IMG/VR virus record: IMGVR_UViG_3300036770_006296
Location: 62,001-126,000 of that record
Source of the DNA: a virus
DNA length: 64,000 nt
Reading direction: 5' to 3' (one strand)
Part shown: positions 39,890-47,754 of the stretch, in pieces
Numbering within the stretch: the first letter of the stretch is position 1
How the letters are laid out: the number at the start of each line of letters is the position of its first letter
The notes under the pieces: model-generated
Told to the model about the DNA's origin: nothing
The model's database searches: none
What the model saw: the letters and a program-made list of their open reading frames with translations, nothing else
Made by a program: the position numbers and the translations under genes

Positions 39890-39925
39890 ATCATTTTTTT
39901 CTTTAAGTAGAATTTTCTACATTTA
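39889..39925 (+). promoter_or_regulatory. early-type 37-bp promoter, leaderless class
   Basis: AATCATTTTTTT to TACATTTA, four bases before the ATG at 39930; its first base is the last base of the preceding gene. Confidence 0.85.
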
Positions 39926-39929
39926 TAGT

Positions 39930-40688
39930 ATGGAACTTAATAAAGAACAAATAGAATTTTTAAACGGGTTTACTAAAGGCAAATGGACTCTTAACAAGAA
40001 GACCGGACTAGTTGATATAGAGGGTTATTTTGATTGTTCATGTGAAGAATTAACCGATTTTAAAGGTGTTCGGTTTGGAGTGGTTACTGGGAGTTTCAAT
40101 TGCAGCGGTAACAATCTCAAAAGTCTTGAGGGAGCGCCACAAGAGGTTGGACTGGGTTTCGATTGCGACAATAACAATCTCAAAAGTCTTGTGGGAGCGC
40201 CACAGAAGGTTGGAGATTATTTCAATTGTTACTGGAACAAGCTCACAAGTCTAGTGGGAGCGCCACAAGAGGTTGGAGGGATTTTCGATTGTTCCAGTAA
40301 CAAGCTCACAAGTCTAGTGGGAGCGCCACAAGAGGTTGGAGAGATTTTCGATTGTTCCTATAACAAGCTCACAAGTCTAGTGGGAGCGCCACAGAAGGTT
40401 GGGCGTTTCGATTGTTGCTATAATAAGCTCACAAGTCTAGAGGGAGCGCCACAGAAGGTTGGGGAGGGTTTCTATTGCTACAATAACCCAATCTCGGAGA
40501 ATACTCTGAATTTAGTGTGGAACACTATGCAAGAAAAAAAGATCGACTACTGGTCGGCTTTATGTATTCTTAAGAGTGAAATCTCAAGGAGTGATTTCGA
40601 GAATTTAGAGGGAGAGTTGGAAAAGAGACTTTCACAAGACGCTCAGAAGGGGGTTTCTATGTTGGGACGGTTTGGACATTTTGATTAA
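39930..40688 (+). CDS. LRR-like repeat protein, ends KGVSMLGRFG
   Basis: 252 residues from the ATG at 39930. Cap GKWTLNKKTGLVDIEGYF, about seven repeats (LTSLVGAPQEVGGIFDCS type), helical C-domain with KIDYWSALCILKSE and tail KGVSMLGRFGHFD. Repeats 3-6 are almost identical at the DNA level. Confidence 0.83.
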   Translation: MELNKEQIEFLNGFTKGKWTLNKKTGLVDIEGYFDCSCEELTDFKGVRFGVVTGSFNCSGNNLKSLEGAPQEVGLGFDCDNNNLKSLVGAPQKVGDYFNCYWNKLTSLVGAPQEVGGIFDCSSNKLTSLVGAPQEVGEIFDCSYNKLTSLVGAPQKVGRFDCCYNKLTSLEGAPQKVGEGFYCYNNPISENTLNLVWNTMQEKKIDYWSALCILKSEISRSDFENLEGELEKRLSQDAQKGVSMLGRFGHFD

Positions 40689-40723
40689 ATCATTTTTTCT
40701 TTAAATAGATTTTTCTACATTTG
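40688..40723 (+). promoter_or_regulatory. early-type promoter, 36 bp
   Basis: AATCATTTTTT (one T fewer) to TACATTTG; the only clear copy with 36 bp instead of 37. Confidence 0.8.
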
Positions 40724-40743
40724 ACTTAACCAATTAAAATAAT

Positions 40744-41082
40744 ATGAAAGACAATTTTGATGTAACCTATGTTCCTTGCGGTTCGATAAAACCTGATAAC
40801 AAGGATTACGAAAGAGCACTCGATTTTGCATACTCGGATGATCCAGAAACACCGCAAGCATCTAAGGCGGAGAAGATGTCCAAGCTCATAAAAGATCCTC
40901 TTAAGTTAGTACGAAGATCCAAAGCCGTAGTAGGTATCTGGGGTACTGACGACTACTACAACAACAATGAAGGAACAGAAAATGTTTGGCTTCCGTTCAA
41001 GAGAGCTTTGATCGCTATGGGATTCACCCCCGATCAAATAGCGGAGATAAGTGAATTTGAAATTGACGAAGAAAATTTATAA
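40744..41082 (+). CDS. hypothetical early protein
   Basis: 112 residues, no family recognised. Contains SKAVVGIWGTDDYYNNNEG and a closing acidic helix. Single-gene cassette. Confidence 0.68.
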   Translation: MKDNFDVTYVPCGSIKPDNKDYERALDFAYSDDPETPQASKAEKMSKLIKDPLKLVRRSKAVVGIWGTDDYYNNNEGTENVWLPFKRALIAMGFTPDQIAEISEFEIDEENL

Positions 41083-41094
41083 AATAATTTCAGG

Positions 41095-41131
41095 AATCAT
41101 TTTTTATATTAAATAGAATTTTCTACTTTAG
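41095..41131 (+). promoter_or_regulatory. early-type 37-bp promoter
   Basis: AATCATTTTTTA to TACTTTAG, before 41159. Confidence 0.84.
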
Positions 41132-41158
41132 CTACATAAACCAATTAAATCTTTTAAC

Positions 41159-41581
41159 ATGGCTGAAAAAAATCAAACAATCACAGGAGGACTCGGCATT
41201 CGGGAAGGCTATTTCGAAGTTGCTCAAGAACGAGTCGTTAAAAAACTTAAAGACCTCGACACCATCTCTGATGCGTTAGAGGCAGTTGCGGAAGAGATCC
41301 GGGACGAGGAGTTCGGAGAGTCTAATCTTCGAGTATCTGATTACGAGAAAAAGCTTATTTTGTCGGGATTCATTATGGGATGTGTTCGCTCAGAAGCTCA
41401 GATGTCGCAAAAGCTCGACGAGCTAAAAATGATGTTTCATCTTATGGCGATGAGTAAGCAGGTCGGCACGAACAAAGACGGAAGTCCTATCTTAGGAGGT
41501 ATGATCGACGCTAAAGATATGCCGAAGGAGCTTCGAGATCTTTTAGAAAAATTATCAGGCGAGGATGACGAAGACGATTAA
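41159..41581 (+). CDS. hypothetical early protein
   Basis: 140 residues, helix-rich with an acidic C-terminus (SGEDDEDD). No family recognised. The GC-leaning codon choice resembles the MoxR and sigma genes. Confidence 0.68.
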   Translation: MAEKNQTITGGLGIREGYFEVAQERVVKKLKDLDTISDALEAVAEEIRDEEFGESNLRVSDYEKKLILSGFIMGCVRSEAQMSQKLDELKMMFHLMAMSKQVGTNKDGSPILGGMIDAKDMPKELRDLLEKLSGEDDEDD

Positions 41582-41596
41582 TTGGTTAAGGTGAGC

Positions 41597-41631
41597 AACC
41601 CGAGGGGGAAATAGGATGCCTCCTCGGGTTT
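41597..41631 (+). terminator. hairpin terminator, weak T-tract
   Basis: AACCCGAGG, 14-base loop, CCTCGGGTT then TTAG. Confidence 0.6.
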
Positions 41632-41645
41632 TAGAAATTTCCAAA

Positions 41646-41682
41646 AATCATTTTTTTAATTAGAATAAAATTCTTATATTAG
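41646..41682 (+). promoter_or_regulatory. early-type 37-bp promoter
   Basis: AATCATTTTTTT to TATATTAG, before 41712. Confidence 0.84.
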
Positions 41683-41711
41683 CTAAGTAAATCAATTAAA
41701 GATATAGAGAT

Positions 41712-41960
41712 ATGGCATCAAAAACGAAAATTAGTCATTCGGATCTTAAGAAGAAATTAAATGGTGGTTCACTAAAGTTTTATTACCGAAAGGTTGGAGG
41801 CGAGCTTAGAGAAGCACTCGGAACCTTAGACTTAAGTCGAATCCCTAGTGTTAATCAACCTAAAGGTGGAAAGGTTTCTGGAGACCAAACCGCTTACTAC
41901 GATTTGGAAGTTGGAGCATGGAGATCGGTTTCAAGCTCGCAAGAAATTTGGATAGATTAG
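41712..41960 (+). CDS. Sm/SH3-like small protein (DUF2693/WYL_2 type), copy 2
   Basis: 82 residues. Paralogue of 25587: the same basic helix (SHSDLKKKLNGGSLKF), Y-Y-R-K-x-G-G-x-L-R-E-A-x-G-T and AYYDLEVGAWRSV. Followed two bases later by 41963. Function unknown. Confidence 0.74.
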   Translation: MASKTKISHSDLKKKLNGGSLKFYYRKVGGELREALGTLDLSRIPSVNQPKGGKVSGDQTAYYDLEVGAWRSVSSSQEIWID

Positions 41961-41962
41961 TC

Positions 41963-42247
41963 ATGGCGAAAAAAATTAAGGACGAAGAAATAATGCACGA
42001 GCTCTATAGAAGAGCTTTTGCTGTGAGTACGCCTCCGGGTGATTTTGATGAGTTAATGACTAAAGCAGAGATCAACGAGTTTGGACAAAAAGTAATTCCT
42101 TTTATGGACTACGAATGTCCGCACGAAGTAATGGAAAAAATACTAGAGGATGCGATGGTTGAATTCAAAGTACCTAAGCATAGAATCAAGGCTTTCTCAT
42201 TTAACTTCTGGCTTGGATGTTCACCTAAATCAGCCCAACCAAAATGA
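41963..42247 (+). CDS. small hypothetical protein
   Basis: 94 residues from the ATG at 41963. Mostly helical; contains VIPFMDYECPHEVMEKIL and ends with Lys/Pro-rich residues. No family recognised. Confidence 0.65.
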   Translation: MAKKIKDEEIMHELYRRAFAVSTPPGDFDELMTKAEINEFGQKVIPFMDYECPHEVMEKILEDAMVEFKVPKHRIKAFSFNFWLGCSPKSAQPK

Positions 42248-42250
42248 TGA

Positions 42251-42287
42251 AATCATTTTTTTCAATTAATAGAATTTTCTACATTAG
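42251..42287 (+). promoter_or_regulatory. early-type 37-bp promoter
   Basis: AATCATTTTTTT to TACATTAG; followed by an unusually long leader. Confidence 0.85.
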
Positions 42288-42291
42288 CTAT

Positions 42292-42380
42292 GTAACCCAA
42301 TTAGGTCTTGTTAAGTATCACCAGAGAGATGATATGATGAGTCTGGTAAGGTTCCAGGCGACAAACTAAAAGTAAAGAAT
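42292..42380 (+). promoter_or_regulatory. structured ~90-nt 5' leader with competing stems
   Basis: Most leaders here are 0-35 nt; this one is about 90. Stem A pairs ACCAGA (42320-42325) with TCTGGT (42342-42347). Stem B pairs GTCTGG (42341-42346) with CCAGGC (42354-42359). They share TCTGG and exclude each other, as in switches. No known riboswitch class recognised. Confidence 0.45.
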
Positions 42381-42563
42381 ATGAGACGCTACAATCCAAA
42401 CAATTTAATAATTTCAATTTTAGCTGTAATCGGGATCTCTTTTGCATTTGAGAGCTATCCAATTATTGTAGGTCTTGTTTCTTTCGGTGTTGGGATAGCT
42501 TACAAATCCCTTTCCTGGGAGAAAGGGAATTCAGACAAGAAGATCGGAGACGTCCTTGATTAA
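42381..42563 (+). CDS. small membrane protein, two helices
   Basis: 60 residues: RRYNPNN, hydrophobic stretch ~8-25 (LIISILAVIGISFAF), second stretch ~28-45 and a charged tail. No family recognised. Its leader looks structured. Confidence 0.66.
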   Translation: MRRYNPNNLIISILAVIGISFAFESYPIIVGLVSFGVGIAYKSLSWEKGNSDKKIGDVLD

Positions 42564-42585
42564 CTTGTAAGTAGGTAAAAAGATT

Positions 42586-42611
42586 AGGCTTCCTTATGGA
42601 AGCCTTTTTTG
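42586..42611 (+). terminator. hairpin terminator
   Basis: AGGCTTCC, TTAT, GGAAGCCT then TTTTTGTG. Confidence 0.88.
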
Positions 42612-42643
42612 TGTGGTAAATCCTAGGGTCTGCATGGAGATGC

Positions 42644-42657
42644 ACTGGGGAACCCCA
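42644..42657. repeat. intergenic dyad CTGGGGAACCCCAG
   Basis: Consensus copy followed by GAAGTTTGAGCAGG and the promoter. Confidence 0.85.
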
Positions 42658-42672
42658 GGAAGTTTGAGCAGG

Positions 42673-42709
42673 AATCATTTTTTTCTTCATGTAGAATTTT
42701 CTACATTTG
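42673..42709 (+). promoter_or_regulatory. early-type 37-bp promoter
   Basis: AATCATTTTTTT to TACATTTG, before 42729. Confidence 0.85.
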
Positions 42710-42728
42710 TATTGTAACCAATTACAAT

Positions 42729-42983
42729 ATGAATATGAAATTACTAAAATTAAGAAGAGTTAAAAGAGGTCCATTCAATTTTTATGAGAGAGGAGGATAC
42801 ACTAGCTCTAATGTAGTAGAGGTAAAACTTTTCTTCTTATTCATCCCAATCAAAACAGTACGCGTTTATCGTGAATCCTATATTGGTAAAATGGAGCCTC
42901 TCGAGGATTTAAGTTTTAAAGCAAAAACTTTTAGATACGTCGAGGCTTTGGGTGTTGTTGCTTCAATAATACTTAACAAATGA
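42729..42983 (+). CDS. small basic protein
   Basis: 84 residues; basic start (KLLKLRRVKRGPFNF), an aromatic strand FFLFIPIKTVRVYRES and a C-terminal hydrophobic helix (VEALGVVASIIL). May touch a membrane. Stop overlaps the next ATG by four bases. Confidence 0.65.
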   Translation: MNMKLLKLRRVKRGPFNFYERGGYTSSNVVEVKLFFLFIPIKTVRVYRESYIGKMEPLEDLSFKAKTFRYVEALGVVASIILNK

Positions 42984-43327
42984 CGAAAGTAACTATAGGT
43001 GATTTAGAATATGACTTATCTCATAGGGAAAGTATGACCTTCGAAGAAGCAAAGTCTCTTTGCATTGATGGATGGAGAATACCAAAGATTGAAGAGCTAG
43101 CTATATTAGGTTCAGAATACTACGTTAAAGGTAAAAAGATTTTCTTAGGTGGAAGACATTTCTCTCCTAGATTATATTGGACGCCAGGTATGGTTAAGAA
43201 TATGAGAGGTGGACTCATAGACGAAACAAAAGGATGGTCCACTCTATTCTATTTTGATCTTAATTGTGGATGGTTCATTTCACCTCACGAGAACAAGCAT
43301 TTTCTAATATTGGTTAGGAATATTTAG
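42980..43327 (+). CDS. DUF1566/FISUMP-like protein, copy 2
   Basis: 115 residues. EEAKSLCIDGWRIPKIEEL is the G-W-R-(L/I)-P-x-x-x-E-L signature; FSPRLYWTPG and a final HFLILVRNI follow the fold. Related to 9447-9815. Translationally coupled to 42729-42983. Function unknown. Confidence 0.65.
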   Translation: MTKVTIGDLEYDLSHRESMTFEEAKSLCIDGWRIPKIEELAILGSEYYVKGKKIFLGGRHFSPRLYWTPGMVKNMRGGLIDETKGWSTLFYFDLNCGWFISPHENKHFLILVRNI

Positions 43328-43328
43328 A

Positions 43329-43365
43329 AATCATTTTTTATATTAAATAGAATTTTCTACATTTA
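43329..43365 (+). promoter_or_regulatory. early-type 37-bp promoter
   Basis: AATCATTTTTTA to TACATTTA, before 43390. Confidence 0.85.
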
Positions 43366-43389
43366 CATTAACCAATTAAAACAGTAACT

Positions 43390-43593
43390 ATGACACCAAA
43401 AGCAAAAGAGGTATTTATTAACGTAACTCCTCAAGATGAATTGAACCAAAGAATCGCTGATGCTGCAGCAAACTGCGAGGAGTTAATCCACAACCTTCGT
43501 TTAAGCTATGATATCCAACCTAACAAGAGGTTATCCGATATCATCATAGCTCAGGAGGTGTCATTAAGGGAACTTAAAGCCCTTGTAAAATAA
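43390..43593 (+). CDS. small helical protein
   Basis: 67 residues: DELNQRIADAAANCEELIHN and LSDIIIAQEVSLRELKAL form two amphipathic helices, perhaps a coiled coil. No family recognised. No clear terminator follows, only the G-rich repeat at 43595. Confidence 0.65.
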   Translation: MTPKAKEVFINVTPQDELNQRIADAAANCEELIHNLRLSYDIQPNKRLSDIIIAQEVSLRELKALVK

Positions 43594-43594
43594 G

Positions 43595-43632
43595 CGGGGA
43601 CCCTCCCAGGAGGCCACGCGTATACGTGCGTA
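43595..43632. repeat. GGGGACC / CGCGTATACGTGCG intergenic repeat
   Basis: GGGGACCCTCCCAGGAGG then CCACGCGTATACGTGCG. Immediately follows a stop codon and may replace a terminator. Confidence 0.75.
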
Positions 43633-43650
43633 GCAATAGATAAGATCAGG

Positions 43651-43687
43651 AATCATTTTTTTATTCAGTTAGAGTTTTCTACATTAG
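43651..43687 (+). promoter_or_regulatory. early-type 37-bp promoter
   Basis: AATCATTTTTTT to TACATTAG, before 43709. Confidence 0.84.
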
Positions 43688-43708
43688 CATTATTAAACAA
43701 ACGAAACT

Positions 43709-44029
43709 ATGAAATATTTTGGAATTGCAGATGCCCACGGAATTGAAAGCTTCATTAAAGGAGACCCAACCGAGGGAGAACACTCTCATCAAGCTATGAT
43801 TCTAAACCTTAGAGCAGGAGCTAACCGTCACAGACACGCTGTAGTCTATGTGGTTGACATACCAGAAGACACTGCAGAAGAGGTAGATGATCTTATCATT
43901 GCTGGTAATTATATAGGTGCATTAGAACATCTAAAAGATTCAGTGAAATCCCTTCAACTAACTAGTCTACCCGGCGCAGAAAAGAGCTGGGGACTTATCC
44001 CGAATCCAGATTTGGATCCTTACAACTAG
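43709..44029 (+). CDS. conserved phage protein, MKYFGIADAHG type
   Basis: 106 residues. Starts MKYFGIADAHGIESFI; contains AMILNLRAGANRHRHAVVYV and PEDTAEEVDDLIIAG. I recognise the start as recurring in phage genomes without known function. It may be a small enzyme, but no catalytic motif can be named. Confidence 0.68.
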   Translation: MKYFGIADAHGIESFIKGDPTEGEHSHQAMILNLRAGANRHRHAVVYVVDIPEDTAEEVDDLIIAGNYIGALEHLKDSVKSLQLTSLPGAEKSWGLIPNPDLDPYN

Positions 44030-44048
44030 GCGGAACCTGTCCGCTGCG

Positions 44049-44075
44049 GCCTGGGTGAATCACCCAGGCTTTTTT
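44049..44075 (+). terminator. hairpin terminator
   Basis: GCCTGGGTGA, AT, TCACCCAGGC then TTTTTTGTG. Preceded by GCGGAACCTGTCCGC, a second short stem. Confidence 0.88.
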
Positions 44076-44113
44076 GTGCGCTAAGGTTTCCGAATGATTC
44101 TTTGATTCGCTCT

Positions 44114-44127
44114 CTGGGGAACCCCAG
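44114..44127. repeat. intergenic dyad CTGGGGAACCCCAG
   Basis: Consensus copy followed by GAATCTTGATCAG. Confidence 0.85.
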
Positions 44128-44141
44128 GAATCTTGATCAGA

Positions 44142-44178
44142 AATCATTTTTTTATTTGTAGAAAAATCCATACATTAG
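44142..44178 (+). promoter_or_regulatory. early-type 37-bp promoter, leaderless class
   Basis: AATCATTTTTTT to TACATTAG, four bases before the ATG at 44183. Confidence 0.85.
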
Positions 44179-44182
44179 CTAC

Positions 44183-44512
44183 ATGAAAGATAAGGATATA
44201 CTAGCGAGAATAAAAGAACTATCAAATGAAGATTGGTTCCAGAACGGTGATGATTCACCGGAAGAGGTCTACGAGGAGCTTTACGGGATAGAAGCTGAAA
44301 ACGATGATCTTGCATATCTTCTCGAGTTAACTATTGGTGGACCGGGATACTCGGATGTTTGGCTTTCACGAGGTGTACTTATAGGAGATGTGCTTGCTTA
44401 CGGAGATGGATTAGAAGAGGGTGAGGAAGTTACTGAGGATGATATCTACGAAGATAATCAAATGTTTATTGCGGAAAGAAGAATGGGTTTACTTGATGAA
44501 ATAATTTTGTAA
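44183..44512 (+). CDS. acidic hypothetical protein
   Basis: 109 residues, strongly acidic, with LLELTIGGPGYSDVWLSRG in the middle and DGLEEGEEVTEDDIYED after it. The GGPGYSDVW segment recurs in phage hypothetical proteins. Its last base is the first base of the next ATG. Confidence 0.67.
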   Translation: MKDKDILARIKELSNEDWFQNGDDSPEEVYEELYGIEAENDDLAYLLELTIGGPGYSDVWLSRGVLIGDVLAYGDGLEEGEEVTEDDIYEDNQMFIAERRMGLLDEIIL

Positions 44513-45372
44513 TGGGATTAACTAAAGATCAAATAGAATGGCTAAATAGCTGCCACGGATGGGCTGGTCTAAAAAAGACTAAATGGACATTTAACGAAGA
44601 AACCGGACTAGTAGACGTAGAGGGTGATTTTATAACCCCCAATTCATATGGTTCTTGTAAAGCTTTAGGACGGAAAGGAGGTGGTGGATATGGAGGTATT
44701 AAGGATTTTATGGGTATTAAATTCGGTACTGTTACTGGGACCTTCGATTGCTCGTATAACAATCTAACAAATATAGAGGGAGCGCCTATTTACGTAGGAG
44801 GGGATTTCGATTGCTCATATAACAAACTCACAAGCTTAGTGGGAGCACCACAAGAAGTTGGAGGTTCCTTCAGTTGTATAGATAATAATCTCACAAGTCT
44901 TATTGGATCTCCTCGAAGGGTTAAGCTTCACTTCCACTGTGCTTATAACAAACTACCAAATCTAGTAGGAGCTCCTATGTACGTGGGAGGGGATTTCTGG
45001 TGCACTGATTTATCCAATGATCTACATATAGAAAGTCTGCACGGAGCAGAAGAATGTATAATAGGTGGAGATTTCGATTGTCATTACAACAAATTGAAAG
45101 ATTTAAAAGGTGCTCCTAGATTAATTTACGGTCAATTTATGGTCTATGGTAATTACGAAGGAAATTACAAAAGAGTTAAAAAAGATACATTCATTCTAAT
45201 AACTAGTACAATGAAAGAAAAAAATCTAGACTATTTTGGCGCTTTGTGCTTATTAAAAGATTCCCTCGATAAGAAGGAATGGAATAAGTTATCTAAAGGT
45301 ATAGACGAAAGATTGTCGAAAGAAGCCCAGAAGGGTCTTAGAATGTTGGACAAGTTTAAAATTTTTGAATAA
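44512..45372 (+). CDS. LRR-like repeat protein, ends KGLRMLDKF
   Basis: 286 residues, the longest of this family. Cap KWTFNEETGLVDVEGDF, a ~25-residue Gly-rich insertion, about six repeats (LTSLVGAPQEVGGSFSC type), the helical C-domain with NLDYFGALCLLKDS, and tail KGLRMLDKFKIFE. Unlike its relatives it lacks its own promoter and is coupled to 44183-44512. Confidence 0.82.
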   Translation: MGLTKDQIEWLNSCHGWAGLKKTKWTFNEETGLVDVEGDFITPNSYGSCKALGRKGGGGYGGIKDFMGIKFGTVTGTFDCSYNNLTNIEGAPIYVGGDFDCSYNKLTSLVGAPQEVGGSFSCIDNNLTSLIGSPRRVKLHFHCAYNKLPNLVGAPMYVGGDFWCTDLSNDLHIESLHGAEECIIGGDFDCHYNKLKDLKGAPRLIYGQFMVYGNYEGNYKRVKKDTFILITSTMKEKNLDYFGALCLLKDSLDKKEWNKLSKGIDERLSKEAQKGLRMLDKFKIFE

Positions 45373-45408
45373 ATCATTTTTTTCTTTATGTAGAATTTTC
45401 TACATTAG
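45372..45408 (+). promoter_or_regulatory. early-type 37-bp promoter
   Basis: AATCATTTTTTT to TACATTAG, starting on the last base of the preceding gene. Confidence 0.85.
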
Positions 45409-45432
45409 CTGTGTAACCAAATAAAAAATAAT

Positions 45433-45981
45433 ATGAGTAACCATCTAAACCCCCACGGAGCCACAGCACAAGAACTAAAGGAACAAGAATTATTAGACTC
45501 ATTATTACACGCAGAATTTGCATGGAACGATTCAAAGACCTTAGAAGAAAAGAAACAAGCATTAGCTCAAGTCAACCTCGCTTTAGAGGCTATCGAAAAG
45601 TTCGAAGAGGAGAAAAAAGCAAAACCTAAAAGACCAAATCTTTATTTCGATGTAGATCCCTCGCTTATCCCTATGATGATGCAAGAGATGGAAGCTCGTG
45701 TAGCACGCCATGAAAGATTACAAAATTGGCAAAATCCTGAATGGATGGATAGACAAGCTGAGGAGTTTAGTAACTTGAAAGAGATGGGTTACTCCGAAAG
45801 CGAAGCAGAGAAATACGTAGGTATACTCGGTAATTCCGTAAAGGAGGTAAAAGAAATCTTGGACTTAGAAGCCAAAGACTACTCGCAATTGAATTGGTGC
45901 CATCCGATCGACGACTATGATTTTGATATCAACCCAGTAGATGAGTGGGACAATCAATCTTGGGCAGAACAAAGAGGGTAA
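45433..45981 (+). CDS. hypothetical early protein
   Basis: 182 residues. Helical N-terminal half with a Lys/Glu-rich linker (KFEEEKKAKPKRPNL), then EMGYSESEAEKYVGILG, which resembles a UBA-like three-helix bundle, and an acidic tail. No family can be named. Confidence 0.67.
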   Translation: MSNHLNPHGATAQELKEQELLDSLLHAEFAWNDSKTLEEKKQALAQVNLALEAIEKFEEEKKAKPKRPNLYFDVDPSLIPMMMQEMEARVARHERLQNWQNPEWMDRQAEEFSNLKEMGYSESEAEKYVGILGNSVKEVKEILDLEAKDYSQLNWCHPIDDYDFDINPVDEWDNQSWAEQRG

Positions 45982-46018
45982 AATCATTTTTTTCTTTAAA
46001 TAGAATTTTCTACATTTA
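45982..46018 (+). promoter_or_regulatory. early-type 37-bp promoter
   Basis: AATCATTTTTTT to TACATTTA, before 46046. Confidence 0.85.
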
Positions 46019-46045
46019 TAGAGTAACCAAATAAAAATTAAAGTA

Positions 46046-46588
46046 ATGGAGAACACACAAGAAGAAAACGCGAGAAAAGGTGAAGCGATGCTAACCAAAT
46101 TCGGAGTAATTAAAAAAATCGGGGTTTATTGCTACGATGTTACAATAGAGAATCATAATGGAGCGGTAGGTACAATATCGAGTGAAGAGGAGCAATTAAT
46201 CATAATCGGTATTAACGAAGAATCTTTAGAAGAGAGAACTAAGGAAGAACACTACGAAGACGATGGATTCATGAGATCAACTACATATTCCTTAGTATTC
46301 AAAGAAGAAGGTTGGACCTCCGACGAGGTCATGGAAAGATTTAATCTAAGCGAATATGAGATAGAGGAAATCCTAGATGGGGAAAACCTTGAATTAGATG
46401 ATTGGGACTTAAGAGATACATATTATTTTGATGAGTGTAAGCTCTCAATTAAAGAGTTAAGGGAGAAAAGAAAGATCGATTCAGAACCTTTCGATGCCGA
46501 CGAGATCATAAGCAAGATTGCTAGCGAGTATGTTCTTACTACAAGAAGAAAAGCATCGCTTGTTAAAAGTATTAAAAAATTATCCTAA
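46046..46588 (+). CDS. protein with N-terminal KGEAMLTKFG peptide, copy 1
   Basis: 180 residues. Starts MENTQEENARKGEAMLTKFG, placing the shared KGxxMLxRFG peptide at residues ~11-20. The C-terminal ~45 residues (ELREKRKIDSEPFDADEI...RRKASLVKSI) are nearly the same as in 47778; the middle parts differ. No family recognised. Confidence 0.74.
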   Translation: MENTQEENARKGEAMLTKFGVIKKIGVYCYDVTIENHNGAVGTISSEEEQLIIIGINEESLEERTKEEHYEDDGFMRSTTYSLVFKEEGWTSDEVMERFNLSEYEIEEILDGENLELDDWDLRDTYYFDECKLSIKELREKRKIDSEPFDADEIISKIASEYVLTTRRKASLVKSIKKLS

Positions 46589-46604
46589 ACTAAAAACGTA
46601 ACAA

Positions 46605-46970
46605 ATGGCAAAGTGTAATAATTGTAAAGGAGAAATGAAGAGGACAAAAAAATTAACAACCTGCGACTTAACAGGAACCCATCAATATATCGAATTCGGA
46701 GAATGTGATTGTGACGACATTTCAGGAAGAATGATAGATTTCGGAGAGAAACCATATTACGAAGAGGTACAGGCTAAAAAAAAGCTTTATCCACCTCATA
46801 TTCAAAGAAAGATCGATCAGCTTGAAGAGCTAGAAGAAATGAATGCTGCTTTAGGACTTCATGATAAGATAGATTCGATTAGACATTTGATTGCTAAAGA
46901 GATCGAAGAGGAAGCAAAAAAAGAAGCACAAGTTTCAAACAAAAGGATAGAATCCGGAGGGTTCATGTAG
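46605..46970 (+). CDS. small zinc-finger-like protein
   Basis: 121 residues. AKCNNCKGEMKRTKK, then TTCDLTG and GECDCDD: C-x2-C plus later cysteines could bind zinc. The C-terminal half is helical with HIQRKIDQLEELEEMNAALG. Second gene of the 45982 cassette. Confidence 0.68.
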   Translation: MAKCNNCKGEMKRTKKLTTCDLTGTHQYIEFGECDCDDISGRMIDFGEKPYYEEVQAKKKLYPPHIQRKIDQLEELEEMNAALGLHDKIDSIRHLIAKEIEEEAKKEAQVSNKRIESGGFM

Positions 46971-47028
46971 ACATGAACGTAATTATATAGCCGCTGCAAA
47001 ACCGAGGGGTGGAGAGATGGCAAACTAA

Positions 47029-47056
47029 GAGAGGACTTTTAAGTCCTCTTTTTTTG
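47029..47056 (+). terminator. hairpin terminator
   Basis: AGAGGACTT, TT, AAGTCCTCT then TTTTTTTGTG. Confidence 0.86.
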
Positions 47057-47094
47057 TGTGGTAAGCCAAAGGGTCAAAGGGCAGATCTAGATGC

Positions 47095-47108
47095 ACTGGG
47101 GAACCCCA
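47095..47108. repeat. intergenic dyad CTGGGGAACCCCAG
   Basis: Consensus copy. The flanks (CTAGATGCA before; GAAGTCTGATCCA and TTAACCTATAGGTTTATT after) are repeated at 53141, so a ~90-bp block was copied. Confidence 0.86.
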
Positions 47109-47149
47109 GGAAGTCTGATCCAGCTTAACCTATAGGTTTATTTTTTTAG

Positions 47150-47186
47150 AATCATTTTTTTATCTGTAGAAAATTCTATATATTAG
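47150..47186 (+). promoter_or_regulatory. early-type 37-bp promoter
   Basis: AATCATTTTTTT to TATATTAG, before 47212. Confidence 0.85.
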
Positions 47187-47211
47187 CTAAGTAACCAATT
47201 AAAACAATAGT

Positions 47212-47754
47212 ATGAAAAGAGTTAATTTAGTAGAAATTTTAGGGGCAGATATATTAGATATATTCAATCGCTCCAGGTATCACTCCAGTCTAGAAAGATT
47301 TAGTGTCTTTGCAGTAGCATCAGACCTTTCTCCTTCTTCCGCAGATTTTATAGAGGAGGTTAAATCTTTAGCGGGATCATATGCCTTTAACTTCTTCCGT
47401 CATATGAGTCTCGAGAAATCAAAAAAGCTATTAGAAAAAGCACAAACTATAGAAGAGATAGAAGATATCATTAAAGAAGAGCTAACTGACTACAGAGACG
47501 GAGACGACGAATATCGGGAGACCTTGGGGATATTCGTAACAGAAATTAAAAATCCGGACATATTAGATGGACTAGTTCATCTTCCCGAAAATTCTTTTAG
47601 TTGTGATGTTGATGTGGAGTCAAGAATAAAAGAGCTTAAGAGTGATGAAAATTTTAAAGAAGCTCTTGAGCTAACCGAATCTTTTAATGAATTAAAAGAT
47701 CTGATAAATAATAATGGACCCAGCAAATACCAAGAAATTCTCGGAAATAGCTAA
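47212..47754 (+). CDS. hypothetical early protein
   Basis: 180 residues, helical, acidic in the second half. No family recognised. Its last codons and stop lie inside a promoter-leader-like sequence (see 47731-47768), so the C-terminus may have been created by a deletion that joined it to the next cassette. Confidence 0.68.
   Translation: MKRVNLVEILGADILDIFNRSRYHSSLERFSVFAVASDLSPSSADFIEEVKSLAGSYAFNFFRHMSLEKSKKLLEKAQTIEEIEDIIKEELTDYRDGDDEYRETLGIFVTEIKNPDILDGLVHLPENSFSCDVDVESRIKELKSDENFKEALELTESFNELKDLINNNGPSKYQEILGNS

Noticed and set aside
42292-42380. Hammerhead ribozyme in the long leader
   Set aside because: ATGATGAG, a stem and CGACAAAC resemble the CUGAUGA/GAAA core, but both core strands have changes that should abolish cleavage and no proper stems I and III are seen.
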